NCBI RefSeq assembly: GCF_040706555.1
Contig: NZ_JAPDRH010000003.1
Span: 124,001 to 188,000, forward strand
From: Lentisalinibacter salinarum
GTDB taxonomy: Bacteria > Pseudomonadota > Gammaproteobacteria > Steroidobacterales > Woeseiaceae
Direction of reading: 5' to 3'
DNA length: 64,000 bases
The position numbers were made by a program, and so were the translations under genes. Below the pieces are notes generated by a model, which worked only from the letters and a program-made list of their open reading frames with translations, was not told where the DNA came from and did not search any database. Position 1 is the first letter of the stretch, and each line of letters opens with the position of its first letter. Below are positions 7,757 to 16,303 of the stretch, one piece after another.

Positions 7757-8800
7757 CTATCCGGCGCCACCGCCGGCCGATGCGCCCGTCGGTGACCGTT
7801 CCAGGCCCGCCTGTTCACCCCGGAACCCTTCGGCCCAGGGGATCAGCAGCGATTCCAGCGCCACCTGCTGCTCGTTCGTCGAGCCGGGAGGCTGGTTCCG
7901 CAGCCTGGTCAGGCGATCTAGATAACAGAACAGATTTCGGCTGTCCATGCGCTGCAGCACGCTTTCCGGCATCACGCCCGCCGGGGCCTGCGAACGCCCG
8001 GCGACGCGGCCCCGGATCAGGTCCCTCATCAGCCGCTCAAGCCAGTCCATGGCGAACACCGCGTCGGCCTTCGCCCAGCGTGCCGCCGCATCCAGCGGAC
8101 CCAGCCGGCCCGCCACGACGGCGCGCAGATCATCGCGGAATCGCGCAGGCAACTCCGCCTTGCCGTCACGCACGCAGGCCACCGCCCGCAGCGGCGCCCC
8201 CCCGGCCAGCGCCAGCGCCTCGGGCCAGTCGGCCTCGTCGTCCAGGGTCTCCAGCCAGGCAAGGGCCGTGGCCGGCGCCGGCAGGGAGACCCGCAGCCTC
8301 GCGCAACGGCTCAGGATGGTGGCGGGCATGCCCGAGAGCGTGTCCGCCACCAGGATGATGAGCGCGTCCCCCGGCGGTTCCTCCAGCGTCTTCAGCAGGC
8401 TGTTCGCCGCGTTCAGCGTCATGGCGTTGGCCGGCTCGATCACCGCCGCCTTGCCGCCGCCGGCATGGCTCTTCAGGCCGATGTTCGCGACGAGGGCCCG
8501 CACTTGGTCCACCGAGATCCTTGCCTTGCCCTCCTCCGGCGAGATCCGCATCGCGTCCGGATGCTGCCGTCCTGAGGCCGGCCAGACGGGCCGCGGCGGA
8601 TTGTCGTGATGGCCGTCTCTGCCCCTGTCGCCGGCGAGGTAACGCGCGCAGAGCCAGTCGGCCAGCGCCCGTTTGCCGGTACCGGCCGGGCCGCTCAGCA
8701 GCAGCGCATGGCCGAGTCGCCCTGCCGCCCGATTGCGGTCGAGGCTCTGGCAGATATCATCTAGCCAGGTTATTTCTTTATTATCAGTTTCTTGAGTCAA
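7757..8800 (-). CDS. holB: DNA polymerase III delta-prime subunit
   Basis: This clamp-loader subunit helps load the beta clamp. The 347 residues include a P-loop-like GPAGTGKR, the HPD and ISVDQVRAL segment, LLKTLEEPP, and the SRC motif (SRCARLRV) that projects the trans-arginine finger. The start is TTG at 8800, four bases after the tmk stop. The usual four-Cys zinc module just before the HPD segment is absent: the stretch reads GRDGHHDNPPRPVWPASG and holds no Cys. The gene's first 40 bases are markedly AT-rich against their surroundings. Confidence 0.88.
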   Translation of the reverse strand: MTQETDNKEITWLDDICQSLDRNRAAGRLGHALLLSGPAGTGKRALADWLCARYLAGDRGRDGHHDNPPRPVWPASGRQHPDAMRISPEEGKARISVDQVRALVANIGLKSHAGGGKAAVIEPANAMTLNAANSLLKTLEEPPGDALIILVADTLSGMPATILSRCARLRVSLPAPATALAWLETLDDEADWPEALALAGGAPLRAVACVRDGKAELPARFRDDLRAVVAGRLGPLDAAARWAKADAVFAMDWLERLMRDLIRGRVAGRSQAPAGVMPESVLQRMDSRNLFCYLDRLTRLRNQPPGSTNEQQVALESLLIPWAEGFRGEQAGLERSPTGASAGGGAG

Positions 8801-8804
8801 TTAT

Positions 8805-9440
8805 CTAATCTTTTTTATCAGCCGTGAGCCGATCGATATGACGGGCGATCTCCTTCTGCACCGACTGCAGGGGACGGCTGGCGTCCACCACGGCGTATCG
8901 CTCCGGCGCGGCTTCGGCCAGCTCCAGATAGCCGGCGCGCACCCGCTCGAAGAAGGCGCCCTGTTCGTTCTCGAAGCGGTCCGTGATACCCCGGGCCCGG
9001 CTGCGTTGCCGGCTCACCGAGAGCGGCGCGTCCAGCAACAGCGTGAGATCCGGCCACAGGCCCGGGTGCACGATGTCGGCGATCTGCCTTATCCGGTCGG
9101 TATCCTGGCCGCGTCCGTAGCCCTGGTAGGCCAGCGTGGCATCCGTGAAGCGGTCGCAGACGACCCAGTCGCCGCGCTCCAGGGCCGGCAGGATGAGGTT
9201 TTCGAGGTGTACGGACCGGGCCGCGAACATGAGCAGGAGCTCTGCGGCGGCCGGCACGGGCTCCGCCCGCTCGGCGAGCACGACGTCGCGGATGTCTTCG
9301 GCCAGCGGTGTGCCACCCGGCTCCCGGGTGCTGACGACCCCGAAGCCGGCGGCGCCGATGCGCTCGCAGATGAAACCCACGTTGGTGCTCTTGCCGACAC
9401 CCTCGATGCCTTCCACCGTGATGAAGCGCCCCCTTTCCAC
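8805..9440 (-). CDS. tmk: Thymidylate kinase
   Basis: It phosphorylates dTMP to dTDP with ATP. The 211-residue protein begins at GTG 9440 and shows the P-loop EGIEGVGKST at 10-19, the dTMP-binding TREPGGTPLAE, DRFTDATLAYQG, and the LID segment RARGITDRFE. It follows mltG by two bases and leads directly into holB, the conserved order in this phylum. Confidence 0.96.
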   Translation of the reverse strand: MERGRFITVEGIEGVGKSTNVGFICERIGAAGFGVVSTREPGGTPLAEDIRDVVLAERAEPVPAAAELLLMFAARSVHLENLILPALERGDWVVCDRFTDATLAYQGYGRGQDTDRIRQIADIVHPGLWPDLTLLLDAPLSVSRQRSRARGITDRFENEQGAFFERVRAGYLELAEAAPERYAVVDASRPLQSVQKEIARHIDRLTADKKD

Positions 9441-9442
9441 GC

Positions 9443-10465
9443 TCAGCGCCTCCGCTCCCGCAGCCGCTCGAGATAGCGCTCCACGGCGGCCTCGTGCTCT
9501 TCCCGCGTGACCGAGAAGTAGTGGCTGCCGTCGGGCTCGCCAGTGGCCACGAAGAACAGTGCTTCGCCGGGCGCCGGATCCACCGCCGCGTCCAGGGACG
9601 CGCGGCCCGGCAGGGCGATCGGGGTCGGCGGCAGACCCGAGCGGGTATAGGTGTTGTAGGGCGTATCCGTACGCAGGTCCCGGCGGCGGATGTTGCCGTC
9701 CCAGTCCTCGCCCAGGCCGTAGATGACCGTGGGGTCGGTCTGCAGTCGCATGCCGCGCTCGAGTCGTCGCGTGAACACGCCCGCGATGCGCCGGCGTTCG
9801 TCGTCCCGGGCGGTCTCCTTCTCGATGATCGACGCCAGGATCAGCGCCTCGTAAGGCGAGTCGAGGGGGATGTCGTCACGGCGTGATTGCCATGCCGCCA
9901 GCAACTGCTCCTGCATCAGTGCATAGGCGCGCCGCAGGATGGTCACGTCCTCGCTGCCCCGCGGGAAATGGTAGGTCTCCGGGAACAGCAGGCCCTCCGG
10001 GTGGTCCTCCCCGGCCTCGATGGCCTCGAGCAGCGCTTCCGGTTCGTATGGGCCGAGTCTTGCCACGATGGCCGGGTGTTCCTGCAGCGCGCGTACCGCC
10101 TCTGCGGTGGTCCAGCCCTCCACGATGGTGAAGCTGTAGAGGCGCACGTCACCGGCCACGAACTTGGCCAGTGCCTCGGCCGCGCTCAGCCCGGGCTGCA
10201 GCACGTACTCGCCCGCCTTGATCCGGGCCGCCTCGCCGGACAGGCGGCCGTACCAGGAAAGCACGGCGGGATGGCGCAGCAAGCCCCTCGCCTCCAGATC
10301 CGTTGCCACCCGTGCGAGCGGCGTGCCGGGCGGAATCTCCACCACCGCCGGCGCCTCCAGCGCGAGCGGGCGATGCAGCTCCGCCCGCGCCCACAGCAGC
10401 GTGCCGCCCAGCGCCACCGCAAGGACGAGCATGCCGGCCAGCGCCGCCATTATGAGCCTCGTCAT
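9443..10465 (-). CDS. mltG: Endolytic murein transglycosylase MltG
   Basis: A membrane-anchored enzyme that cleaves nascent glycan strands to set their length. An N-terminal membrane segment occupies about residues 4-24, then a LysM-like region, then the YceG core. The core has LASIIEKETARDDER with the catalytic Glu, the GMRLQTDPTVIYGLG segment, NTYTRSGLPPTPIALPG, and the C-terminal ATGEPDGSHYFSVT. Length (340) is normal. It lies 19 bases after pabC and directly before tmk. Confidence 0.95.
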   Translation of the reverse strand: MTRLIMAALAGMLVLAVALGGTLLWARAELHRPLALEAPAVVEIPPGTPLARVATDLEARGLLRHPAVLSWYGRLSGEAARIKAGEYVLQPGLSAAEALAKFVAGDVRLYSFTIVEGWTTAEAVRALQEHPAIVARLGPYEPEALLEAIEAGEDHPEGLLFPETYHFPRGSEDVTILRRAYALMQEQLLAAWQSRRDDIPLDSPYEALILASIIEKETARDDERRRIAGVFTRRLERGMRLQTDPTVIYGLGEDWDGNIRRRDLRTDTPYNTYTRSGLPPTPIALPGRASLDAAVDPAPGEALFFVATGEPDGSHYFSVTREEHEAAVERYLERLRERRR

Positions 10466-10468
10466 ATT

Positions 10469-10492
10469 GCTGTCATTCCGGCTGTCATTCCG
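10469..10492. repeat. Perfect tandem duplication of a 12-bp unit
   Basis: The unit GCTGTCATTCCG occurs twice in direct succession. The second copy covers the pabC stop codon and the first fills most of the pabC-mltG gap, so the gap appears to have grown by a slip duplication. Confidence 0.8.
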
Positions 10493-11327
10493 TAAGTCCC
10501 GCCGCCTCCAGTGCAGCCGCGACCGTCGCGGTGAGCCGACCCCGTGCCCACCCGCGCGTCCCCAGCCGAGCGACCGGCCAGAGGACGTACTGGCTGTTGG
10601 TCAGGAAGAGTTCGTCCGCTGCCATGACCTCCGCCGGCTCCACCTCCCGGACCGTCGTATCGAGCCCCAGTTGGTCGGCGAGCTCCAGCACGCGGCCGCG
10701 CATGATACCGGCCACGCCGGCATGGGTGACGGCCGGCGTGACCAGCCGCTCGCCGCGCACCAGGAACAGGTTGCTCATGGTAGCGCAGACCGCGCGGCCG
10801 TCGCTGTCCAGCATCAGGCCTTCGGCGATATTGTTCTCCCTATCGTGATTGTCCCATTCGGCCCGGGCAAGCACCTGTTCCAGCCGATCGAGGTGCTTTA
10901 GTCCTGCCAGTGCCGTATTACGGCCGAGGCGCGTGCGGCACCAGCGCAACGCAACGCCGCGCTCCCGACGCTCTCGCGGCCAGATACGCGCGGGCCCGAT
11001 GCCTGCAAGCAGCCGGGCATCCGAATGCCGGTAGGCGTAGCCCCGCTCGCCGTCGCCACGGGTCGCCACCAGCTTCAGGACGCCCCGGCCATCCCCGGCC
11101 GGCAGCCCGTCCACGACCCGGGCGACGAACTCATCGATTCGTCGGCGTGCCGGCAGGCGCAGCGAGAGCCGGTCGGCACCGAGACGCAGGCGCTCCAGGT
11201 GCCGCTCGAGCAGCCGGGGCCGGCCCTCACGCACGGCGATGGTCTCGAACAGCCCGTCGCCGTAGGCGAACCCCCGGTCGTCGGGACCGGGCGCGTCGGT
11301 CTCGCCGCCGAGGTAATGCCAGCGCAT
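10485..11327 (-). CDS. pabC: Aminodeoxychorismate lyase
   Basis: This PLP enzyme converts 4-amino-4-deoxychorismate to p-aminobenzoate and pyruvate for folate synthesis. The fold-type IV aminotransferase pattern is clear: DRGFAYGDGLFETI near the start, Lys in GLKHLDRLEQVLARAEW as the Schiff-base candidate, and EGLMLDSDGRAVCATMSNLFLV. I chose the ATG at 11327, which overlaps the pabB stop as TGATG; a GTG one codon earlier is an alternative. Confidence 0.92.
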   Translation of the reverse strand: MRWHYLGGETDAPGPDDRGFAYGDGLFETIAVREGRPRLLERHLERLRLGADRLSLRLPARRRIDEFVARVVDGLPAGDGRGVLKLVATRGDGERGYAYRHSDARLLAGIGPARIWPRERRERGVALRWCRTRLGRNTALAGLKHLDRLEQVLARAEWDNHDRENNIAEGLMLDSDGRAVCATMSNLFLVRGERLVTPAVTHAGVAGIMRGRVLELADQLGLDTTVREVEPAEVMAADELFLTNSQYVLWPVARLGTRGWARGRLTATVAAALEAAGLTE

Positions 11328-12703
11328 CACGCGGCGCCCTGCCCCTGCTCGTGCCCTTGCCCTTGTCCCAGGGCCAGTAGCAGCCCCTTCGCCTTGGCCC
11401 GCGTCTCCGCCAGCTCGCGCTCCGGCTCCGAATCCGCGACGATGCCGGCCCCTGCCCGCAGCGTCATTTCCGTGCCGTCGGTGACCACGGTGCGGATCAG
11501 GATGTTCAGGTCCAGGCTGCCGTCGCGGGAGAGATAACCGAAAGAGCCGGTATAGGCACCCCGCGGACCGGACTCCAGCTCGGCGATGATCTGCATGCAG
11601 CGGACCTTCGGGCAGCCGGTGATCGTGCCGCCGGGGAAGACGGCACCGATGGCACGGCCCGGCGTCACGCCGGCCTCGAGCTCGCCGGTCACGTTGCTGA
11701 CGATGTGGTGCACGTGGCGGTAGGTCTCGATGCTCATCATCTCGTCCACCCGCACGGTGCCGGGCCGGCAGATGCGCCCCAGGTCGTTGCGCTCCAGGTC
11801 GATGAGCATGACGTGCTCGGCCCGCTCCTTCGGGTGCGCCAGGAGCTCTGCGCTGAGCGCACGGTCGTCCTGACGGCTGGCGCCACGCGGACGCGTGCCG
11901 GCGATAGGCCGCGTGGAGGCAATGCCGTCGGCGAGCCGGAGCAGCCGCTCCGGCGAGGAGGAAATCACGGAATGCTCGCCGACTCGCATGAGGCCGGCGA
12001 AGGGGGCCGGGTTGGCCCGGCGCAGTCGCCGATAGATGTTCGACGGCGTCATCCCCGCGGCGAGTCTGCCGTGCCAGAGTCGTGACAGATTGGCCTGGTA
12101 GACGTCTCCCGCCGCGATGCGGGCCTTCGCCGCGGCCACCGCCGCGAGGTAGTCCTCAGGAGGCTCCTCCGCGGCCGGTCCGGCCAGTGCGGGCACGCCC
12201 GCGTCGGCATCGCCATGTGCCGCGCCGGCGTCGGCGGCCATGCGCTCGAGACCTTCTTCGCTGCCGGGTTCCACCACGGCCCGGGTGCGCCCGCTCTGCC
12301 GGTCGCGAATCAGGGCGCCCCGGACCCGGGTGGCGAGGGCGACGGGCAGGCCTGCCGGCGCGGTCAGTCGCAGCCCGGGCTCGATCTCGGCGGCGAGCTC
12401 GTAACCCAGATAGAGGAACCAGCCGCCGGCGAAGGGCCCCTCGTCGAGTCCGGTCCGTTCGCGTGCCCACCACAGATCCAGGGAGTCCAGGAATCCTGCG
12501 CCGACCGGCACGTCCGCCGGCGCAACGAGCCGTCCTCCGGCTTCGAGTCGCAGGCTCTCTCCGGGCAGGGCGAACAGAAGGTCGTAGCGGGCCTGGGCAT
12601 TGGTGCCTTCGACGCTCTCCAGCAGGAACGGATAGCGCTCCGGCCACGCGTCGTGCATGGCCAGCAGGTCGGTACCGGCCGCGAGTTCACGCACCGGTTT
12701 CAT
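11327..12703 (-). CDS. pabB: Aminodeoxychorismate synthase component I
   Basis: A chorismate-binding-family enzyme of about 458 residues that aminates chorismate, coupled to pabC. Visible are the N-terminal barrel segment, YQANLSRLWHG, the magnesium/chorismate region AEHVMLIDLERNDLGR, and GGTITGCPKVRCMQIIAELE. The loop reads PIAGTRPRG: classical PabB has Lys at the Ala position and anthranilate synthase has Ala, so substrate assignment relies on the neighbour pabC. The C-terminus is a low-complexity Gly-Gln tail. The start is the ATG at 12703; a TTG at 12721 is less likely. Confidence 0.82.
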   Translation of the reverse strand: MKPVRELAAGTDLLAMHDAWPERYPFLLESVEGTNAQARYDLLFALPGESLRLEAGGRLVAPADVPVGAGFLDSLDLWWARERTGLDEGPFAGGWFLYLGYELAAEIEPGLRLTAPAGLPVALATRVRGALIRDRQSGRTRAVVEPGSEEGLERMAADAGAAHGDADAGVPALAGPAAEEPPEDYLAAVAAAKARIAAGDVYQANLSRLWHGRLAAGMTPSNIYRRLRRANPAPFAGLMRVGEHSVISSSPERLLRLADGIASTRPIAGTRPRGASRQDDRALSAELLAHPKERAEHVMLIDLERNDLGRICRPGTVRVDEMMSIETYRHVHHIVSNVTGELEAGVTPGRAIGAVFPGGTITGCPKVRCMQIIAELESGPRGAYTGSFGYLSRDGSLDLNILIRTVVTDGTEMTLRAGAGIVADSEPERELAETRAKAKGLLLALGQGQGHEQGQGAA

Positions 12704-12764
12704 AGGAGGGTCTTGCGGCAACGGTCGTGCGGCGCCCCTGCACCGCCTGCATGTCCGAATGCCG

Positions 12765-14006
12765 TCAGACGGCCCGGAAGATCAGCGTGCCGTTGGTGCC
12801 GCCGAAGCCGAAGGAGTTCGACATGGCCACCTGCAGCTTCGCATCGCGGGCCGTGTTGGGCACATAGTCCAGGTCGCACTGCGGGTCCGGGTTGTCCAGG
12901 TTGATGGTCGGCGGCAGCACCTGATCGCGTATCGCCAGTATGGAGAAAATGGCCTCCACGGCTCCGGCAGCACCGAGCAGATGGCCGGTGGTCGACTTTG
13001 TGGCGCTGACCGGCAGCGACGCGGCGTGGTCTCCGAAACAGCGCTTGACGGCGACCGTCTCGGCGATGTCGCCGGCGATCGTGGACGTGGCGTGGCCGTT
13101 CAGGTGATCGACGTCTTCCGGGTTGAGGCCGGCATCGCCGAGTGCCGCCGCCATGCTCTTGCGCGCGCCCTCGCCGTCCTCGGGAGGCAGCGTGATGTGC
13201 GAGGCATCGCCGCTCATGCCGAAACCGACGACCTCGGCAAGGATGGGCGCGCCCCGGGCTTTCGCATGCTCGTACTCCTCGATGACCAGGCAGCCCGCGC
13301 CGTCCGCGAGCACGAAACCGTCCCGGTCCCGGTCGAAGGGACGACTGGCACGCTGGGGCTCGTCATTGCGGGTGGACAGCGCCCGGGCCGCGCAGAAGCC
13401 GCCGAGCCCGAGCGGCGTGGTGGCATATTCCGCGCCGCCCGCCAGCATCACGTCGGCATCGCCCCAGGCCACCGAGCGGGCCGCCAGGCCGATGCTGTGA
13501 GTGGAGGTCGTGCAGGCGGTGACGACGGCCAGGTTCGGCCCCGTCAGTCCGTGCATGATGCTCACGTGACCGGAGATCATGTTGATGATGGCGCCCGGTA
13601 TGAAGAACGGCGAGATACGCCGCGGGCCCTGGTTCAGATACTTCTCGTGGTTGGCCTCGATGGTGGCGATGCCGCCGATGCCGGCGCCCATGGCCACGCC
13701 GATGCGGCCCCGGTTGTCGTCGGTCACTTCCAGGCCGCTGGCCGCGAGCGCCTGGTTGCAGGCGGCGACGCCGTACTGCACGAAGGTATCGATCTTGCGG
13801 GCTTCCTTCTTCGGGATGCCTTGCTCTTCCGGATCGAAGTCCTTCACCAGGCCGGCGAAACGGGTCGCGAACGGCTCCGGATCGAAGTCCGTGATGGGAG
13901 CCATTCCCGGGCGGCCTTCCACGACATTCTTCCACGCCGCGTCGACCGTATTGCCGACGGGCGAGATGATGCCGAGTCCGGTCACGACTGCGCGGCGTCT
14001 CTCCAC
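12765..14006 (-). CDS. fabF: Beta-ketoacyl-ACP synthase II
   Basis: It elongates acyl-ACP by condensation with malonyl-ACP. The 413-residue protein has the Cys-His-His triad: Cys in VVTACTTSTHSIG, His in NGHATSTIAGD, and His in KSTTGHLLGAAG; GFGFGGTNGTLIF closes the C-terminus. The start is GTG at 14006. A strong hairpin separates it from acpP upstream. Confidence 0.96.
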   Translation of the reverse strand: MERRRAVVTGLGIISPVGNTVDAAWKNVVEGRPGMAPITDFDPEPFATRFAGLVKDFDPEEQGIPKKEARKIDTFVQYGVAACNQALAASGLEVTDDNRGRIGVAMGAGIGGIATIEANHEKYLNQGPRRISPFFIPGAIINMISGHVSIMHGLTGPNLAVVTACTTSTHSIGLAARSVAWGDADVMLAGGAEYATTPLGLGGFCAARALSTRNDEPQRASRPFDRDRDGFVLADGAGCLVIEEYEHAKARGAPILAEVVGFGMSGDASHITLPPEDGEGARKSMAAALGDAGLNPEDVDHLNGHATSTIAGDIAETVAVKRCFGDHAASLPVSATKSTTGHLLGAAGAVEAIFSILAIRDQVLPPTINLDNPDPQCDLDYVPNTARDAKLQVAMSNSFGFGGTNGTLIFRAV

Positions 14007-14041
14007 GGGATTACCTGTTCGGGATAGGTGGAAGGGAAGCG

Positions 14042-14067
14042 CGGGCCGGGCGCACCGCGCCGGCCCG
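14042..14067 (-). terminator. GC-rich hairpin between acpP and fabF (attenuator or processing site)
   Basis: The arms pair over 11 base pairs with a single bulged base and a three-base loop. No T-run follows on the minus strand, so complete termination is unlikely. Its place just after acpP fits partial termination or mRNA end protection, which would raise AcpP over FabF. Confidence 0.5.
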
Positions 14068-14078
14068 TGCCCGTGACA

Positions 14079-14324
14079 TCAGGAGGATTCCGACTTGCGG
14101 GCGTTGATGTAGTCGATGGCCTGCTGGACGGTCGTGATCTTCTCGGCTTCCTCGTCCGGGATCTCCGTCTCGAACTCCTCCTCGAGGGCCATGACGAGCT
14201 CCACCGTATCCAGCGAGTCGGCGCCGAGGTCGTCGACGAAAGAAGCATCGTTGGTGACCTCTTCCTCCTTCACCCCGAGCTGCTCGGCTACGATGCTCTT
14301 GACCTGTTCTTCAATGCTGCTCAT
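14079..14324 (-). CDS. acpP: Acyl carrier protein
   Basis: An acidic 81-residue carrier that holds fatty-acyl intermediates on 4'-phosphopantetheine. The attachment serine is Ser37 in GADSLDTVELVMALEEEF. Helices and the acidic recognition helix match housekeeping AcpP. AAGGAG lies eleven bases before the ATG. About 227 bases separate it from fabG, leaving room for its own promoter. Confidence 0.97.
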   Translation of the reverse strand: MSSIEEQVKSIVAEQLGVKEEEVTNDASFVDDLGADSLDTVELVMALEEEFETEIPDEEAEKITTVQQAIDYINARKSESS

Positions 14325-14492
14325 TGCTTCTGTTTCTCCTTCGCAGAGACTGCCTGAATTCTACCGCCGGGCCGCGGAAGAGTCCCCCAATCGGCGATCC
14401 GCGCCGGCCCCGGCTTTCACCTGAACGCAGCCGCTGCCGCGAACACCCCTTGCGCCGCCCCCGTCCGGGCCCCGGCGCCTCCGAGGGCCGGT

Positions 14493-14498
14493 ATTGTA
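14493..14498 (-). promoter_or_regulatory. Possible -10 box for an acpP promoter
   Basis: TACAAT on the minus strand, about 170 bases upstream of acpP in the 227-base fabG-acpP gap. No convincing -35 lies at the right distance. The call rests on position and the strong AcpP demand known in other bacteria. Confidence 0.3.
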
Positions 14499-14551
14499 TT
14501 GGAAAACCGGGCGTCCATTCTACAGCACCGGTATCCGGGGCCGGAGGCCTT

Positions 14552-15298
14552 TCAGATCATATACATACCGCCGTTCACGTGCAGGGTCTCACCCGTGATG
14601 TAAGCGCCCGCAGGCGACGCCAGGAATACTGCCGCCGCGGCGATATCCGCAGCCTCGCCGAGCCGGCCGAGCGGAATCTGTCCGAGCAGCGTTTCCTGCT
14701 GGCCCTCCTCCAGCGCGCCGGTCATGTCCGTGCGGATGAACCCGGGCGCGATGACGTTGACGGTGATACCGCGCGAACCGACCTCGCGGGCTAGCGACTT
14801 GGAGAAGCCGATGATGCCGGCCTTGGCGGCCGCATAGTTCGACTGTCCCGCGTTGCCCATTACGCCGACCACCGAGGCGATGCTGATGATGCGGCCCGCC
14901 CGCTTCTTCATCATGCCGCGCAGGCAGGCCTTGCTCATGCGGTAGACGCCGGACAGGTTGGTCTGCAGGATATCGTCCCATTCGTCCGGCTTCATCCGCA
15001 GCAGGAGATTGTCCCGGGTGATGCCCGCGTTGTTCACCAGGATGTCAGGGGGCGACTCCAGTCCGCCCGTCAGCGCATCCACCGACGCGGGATCGGAGAC
15101 GTCCAGCACCGCCCCCTCGCCCTGCCCGGCCAGCCGTTCACCGATGGCCCTGGCGCCGGCCTCGGAGGTGGCGGTGCCGATCACCCGGGCACCCGCGGCG
15201 GCCAGTCCGTCGGCGATGGCAGCGCCGATGCCCCGCGAGGCACCCGTCACCAGGGCGGTCTGCCCCTCCAGTACGTCGGCAGCGAAGATTCCAGCCAT
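14552..15298 (-). CDS. fabG: 3-oxoacyl-ACP reductase
   Basis: This NADPH-dependent short-chain dehydrogenase reduces beta-ketoacyl-ACP. The 248-residue protein has GASRGIGAAIA for cofactor binding, NNAG near residue 87, and the Ser-Tyr-Lys set in SIASVVGVMGNAGQSNYAAAKAG. FIRTDMT and the C-terminal HVNGGMYMI are typical FabG. It follows fabD by three bases with a GAGGAG ribosome-binding site. Confidence 0.96.
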   Translation of the reverse strand: MAGIFAADVLEGQTALVTGASRGIGAAIADGLAAAGARVIGTATSEAGARAIGERLAGQGEGAVLDVSDPASVDALTGGLESPPDILVNNAGITRDNLLLRMKPDEWDDILQTNLSGVYRMSKACLRGMMKKRAGRIISIASVVGVMGNAGQSNYAAAKAGIIGFSKSLAREVGSRGITVNVIAPGFIRTDMTGALEEGQQETLLGQIPLGRLGEAADIAAAAVFLASPAGAYITGETLHVNGGMYMI

Positions 15299-15301
15299 CG
15301 G

Positions 15302-16234
15302 TTACTCCTCTTCTTGCAGCAATGCATCCAGGGCCGCCGGCGTATCCAAGGCAGCATGGGGCAGCGAACGATCGATGCGCCGGCCCAGCCCCGCCAGCAC
15401 CTTGCCGGGACCGCATTCGACCACCCGGCCGGCGCCCTCGGCCACGAAGCGCTGCACCGTCTCCACCCAGCGCACGGGGCTGTAGAGCTGGCGCACCAGC
15501 GCGTCGGCGATCGCGGCCGGATCGGACTCGACCGCGACGTCGGCGTTGTTGACGACCGGTATCCCGGGTGGATCGATCGACACGTCCTGCAGCGCCGCCC
15601 GCAGGCGGTCCGCCGCCGGCCGCATCAGCCGGCAGTGAGACGGCACGCTGACCGGCAGCAGCATGGCCCGACGCGCGCCGCTCTCCTTCGCCGCCTCGAT
15701 CGCGCGCTCGACGGCCGGCTTCTCGCCGGCGATCACGACCTGGCCGGGTGCGTTGTAGTTGACCGCCTCGACCACACCGGCGGGCGCCGCCTGCTCACAG
15801 GCCGCACGGACGGCGTCGTCGTCCAGGCCCAGGACGGCAGCCATGGCGCCGGCCTCTTCCGCGACCGCCTCCTGCATGAATCGGGCCCGCTCCGCGACGA
15901 GCCGCACCGCATCGGTGAACGCCAGCGCACCGGCCGCCACCAGCGCGGCATATTCGCCGAGGGAGTGGCCCGCGACCCACGCCGGCGCGGCTCCGCCACG
16001 CTCCCGCCAGACGCGCCACGCGGCCATGCCCGCCGCCAGCATCAGCGGCTGGGTGTTGACGGTCAGTCCCAGCTGCTCTTCCGGACCTTCCCGGGACAGG
16101 CTCCAGAGGTCACGGCCGAGCGCCTCGCCGGCCTCCTCGTAGGTCTGGCGCACGATCGGGAACGCCTCGGCGAGCTCGGCCTGCATGCCGAGGGACTGCG
16201 ATCCCTGGCCCGGAAACACGAATGCTGTCTTCAC
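15302..16234 (-). CDS. fabD: Malonyl-CoA:ACP transacylase
   Basis: It transfers malonyl from CoA to ACP. The 310-residue protein has FPGQGSQ at the N-terminus, the catalytic Ser in GHSLGEYAAL, and His in VPSHCRLMRPAADRL. The start is GTG at 16234 with GGAGG six bases before it. The fabH, plsX and rpmF genes that often lie upstream are not here; this block begins with fabD. Confidence 0.95.
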   Translation of the reverse strand: MKTAFVFPGQGSQSLGMQAELAEAFPIVRQTYEEAGEALGRDLWSLSREGPEEQLGLTVNTQPLMLAAGMAAWRVWRERGGAAPAWVAGHSLGEYAALVAAGALAFTDAVRLVAERARFMQEAVAEEAGAMAAVLGLDDDAVRAACEQAAPAGVVEAVNYNAPGQVVIAGEKPAVERAIEAAKESGARRAMLLPVSVPSHCRLMRPAADRLRAALQDVSIDPPGIPVVNNADVAVESDPAAIADALVRQLYSPVRWVETVQRFVAEGAGRVVECGPGKVLAGLGRRIDRSLPHAALDTPAALDALLQEEE

Positions 16235-16303
16235 GCGGTCCTCCCCTCGATGGCGACATCGGCGCCGGGCCGGGAGTCCCCTCCCCCGACGCGGCTGGCG
16301 GGA

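Noticed and set aside
11330..11380. Short repeated CCCTTGCCC-like string at the pabB 3' end as a regulatory repeat or CRISPR
   Set aside because: It simply encodes the Gly-Gln-rich C-terminal tail of PabB; units are irregular and there are no spacers.
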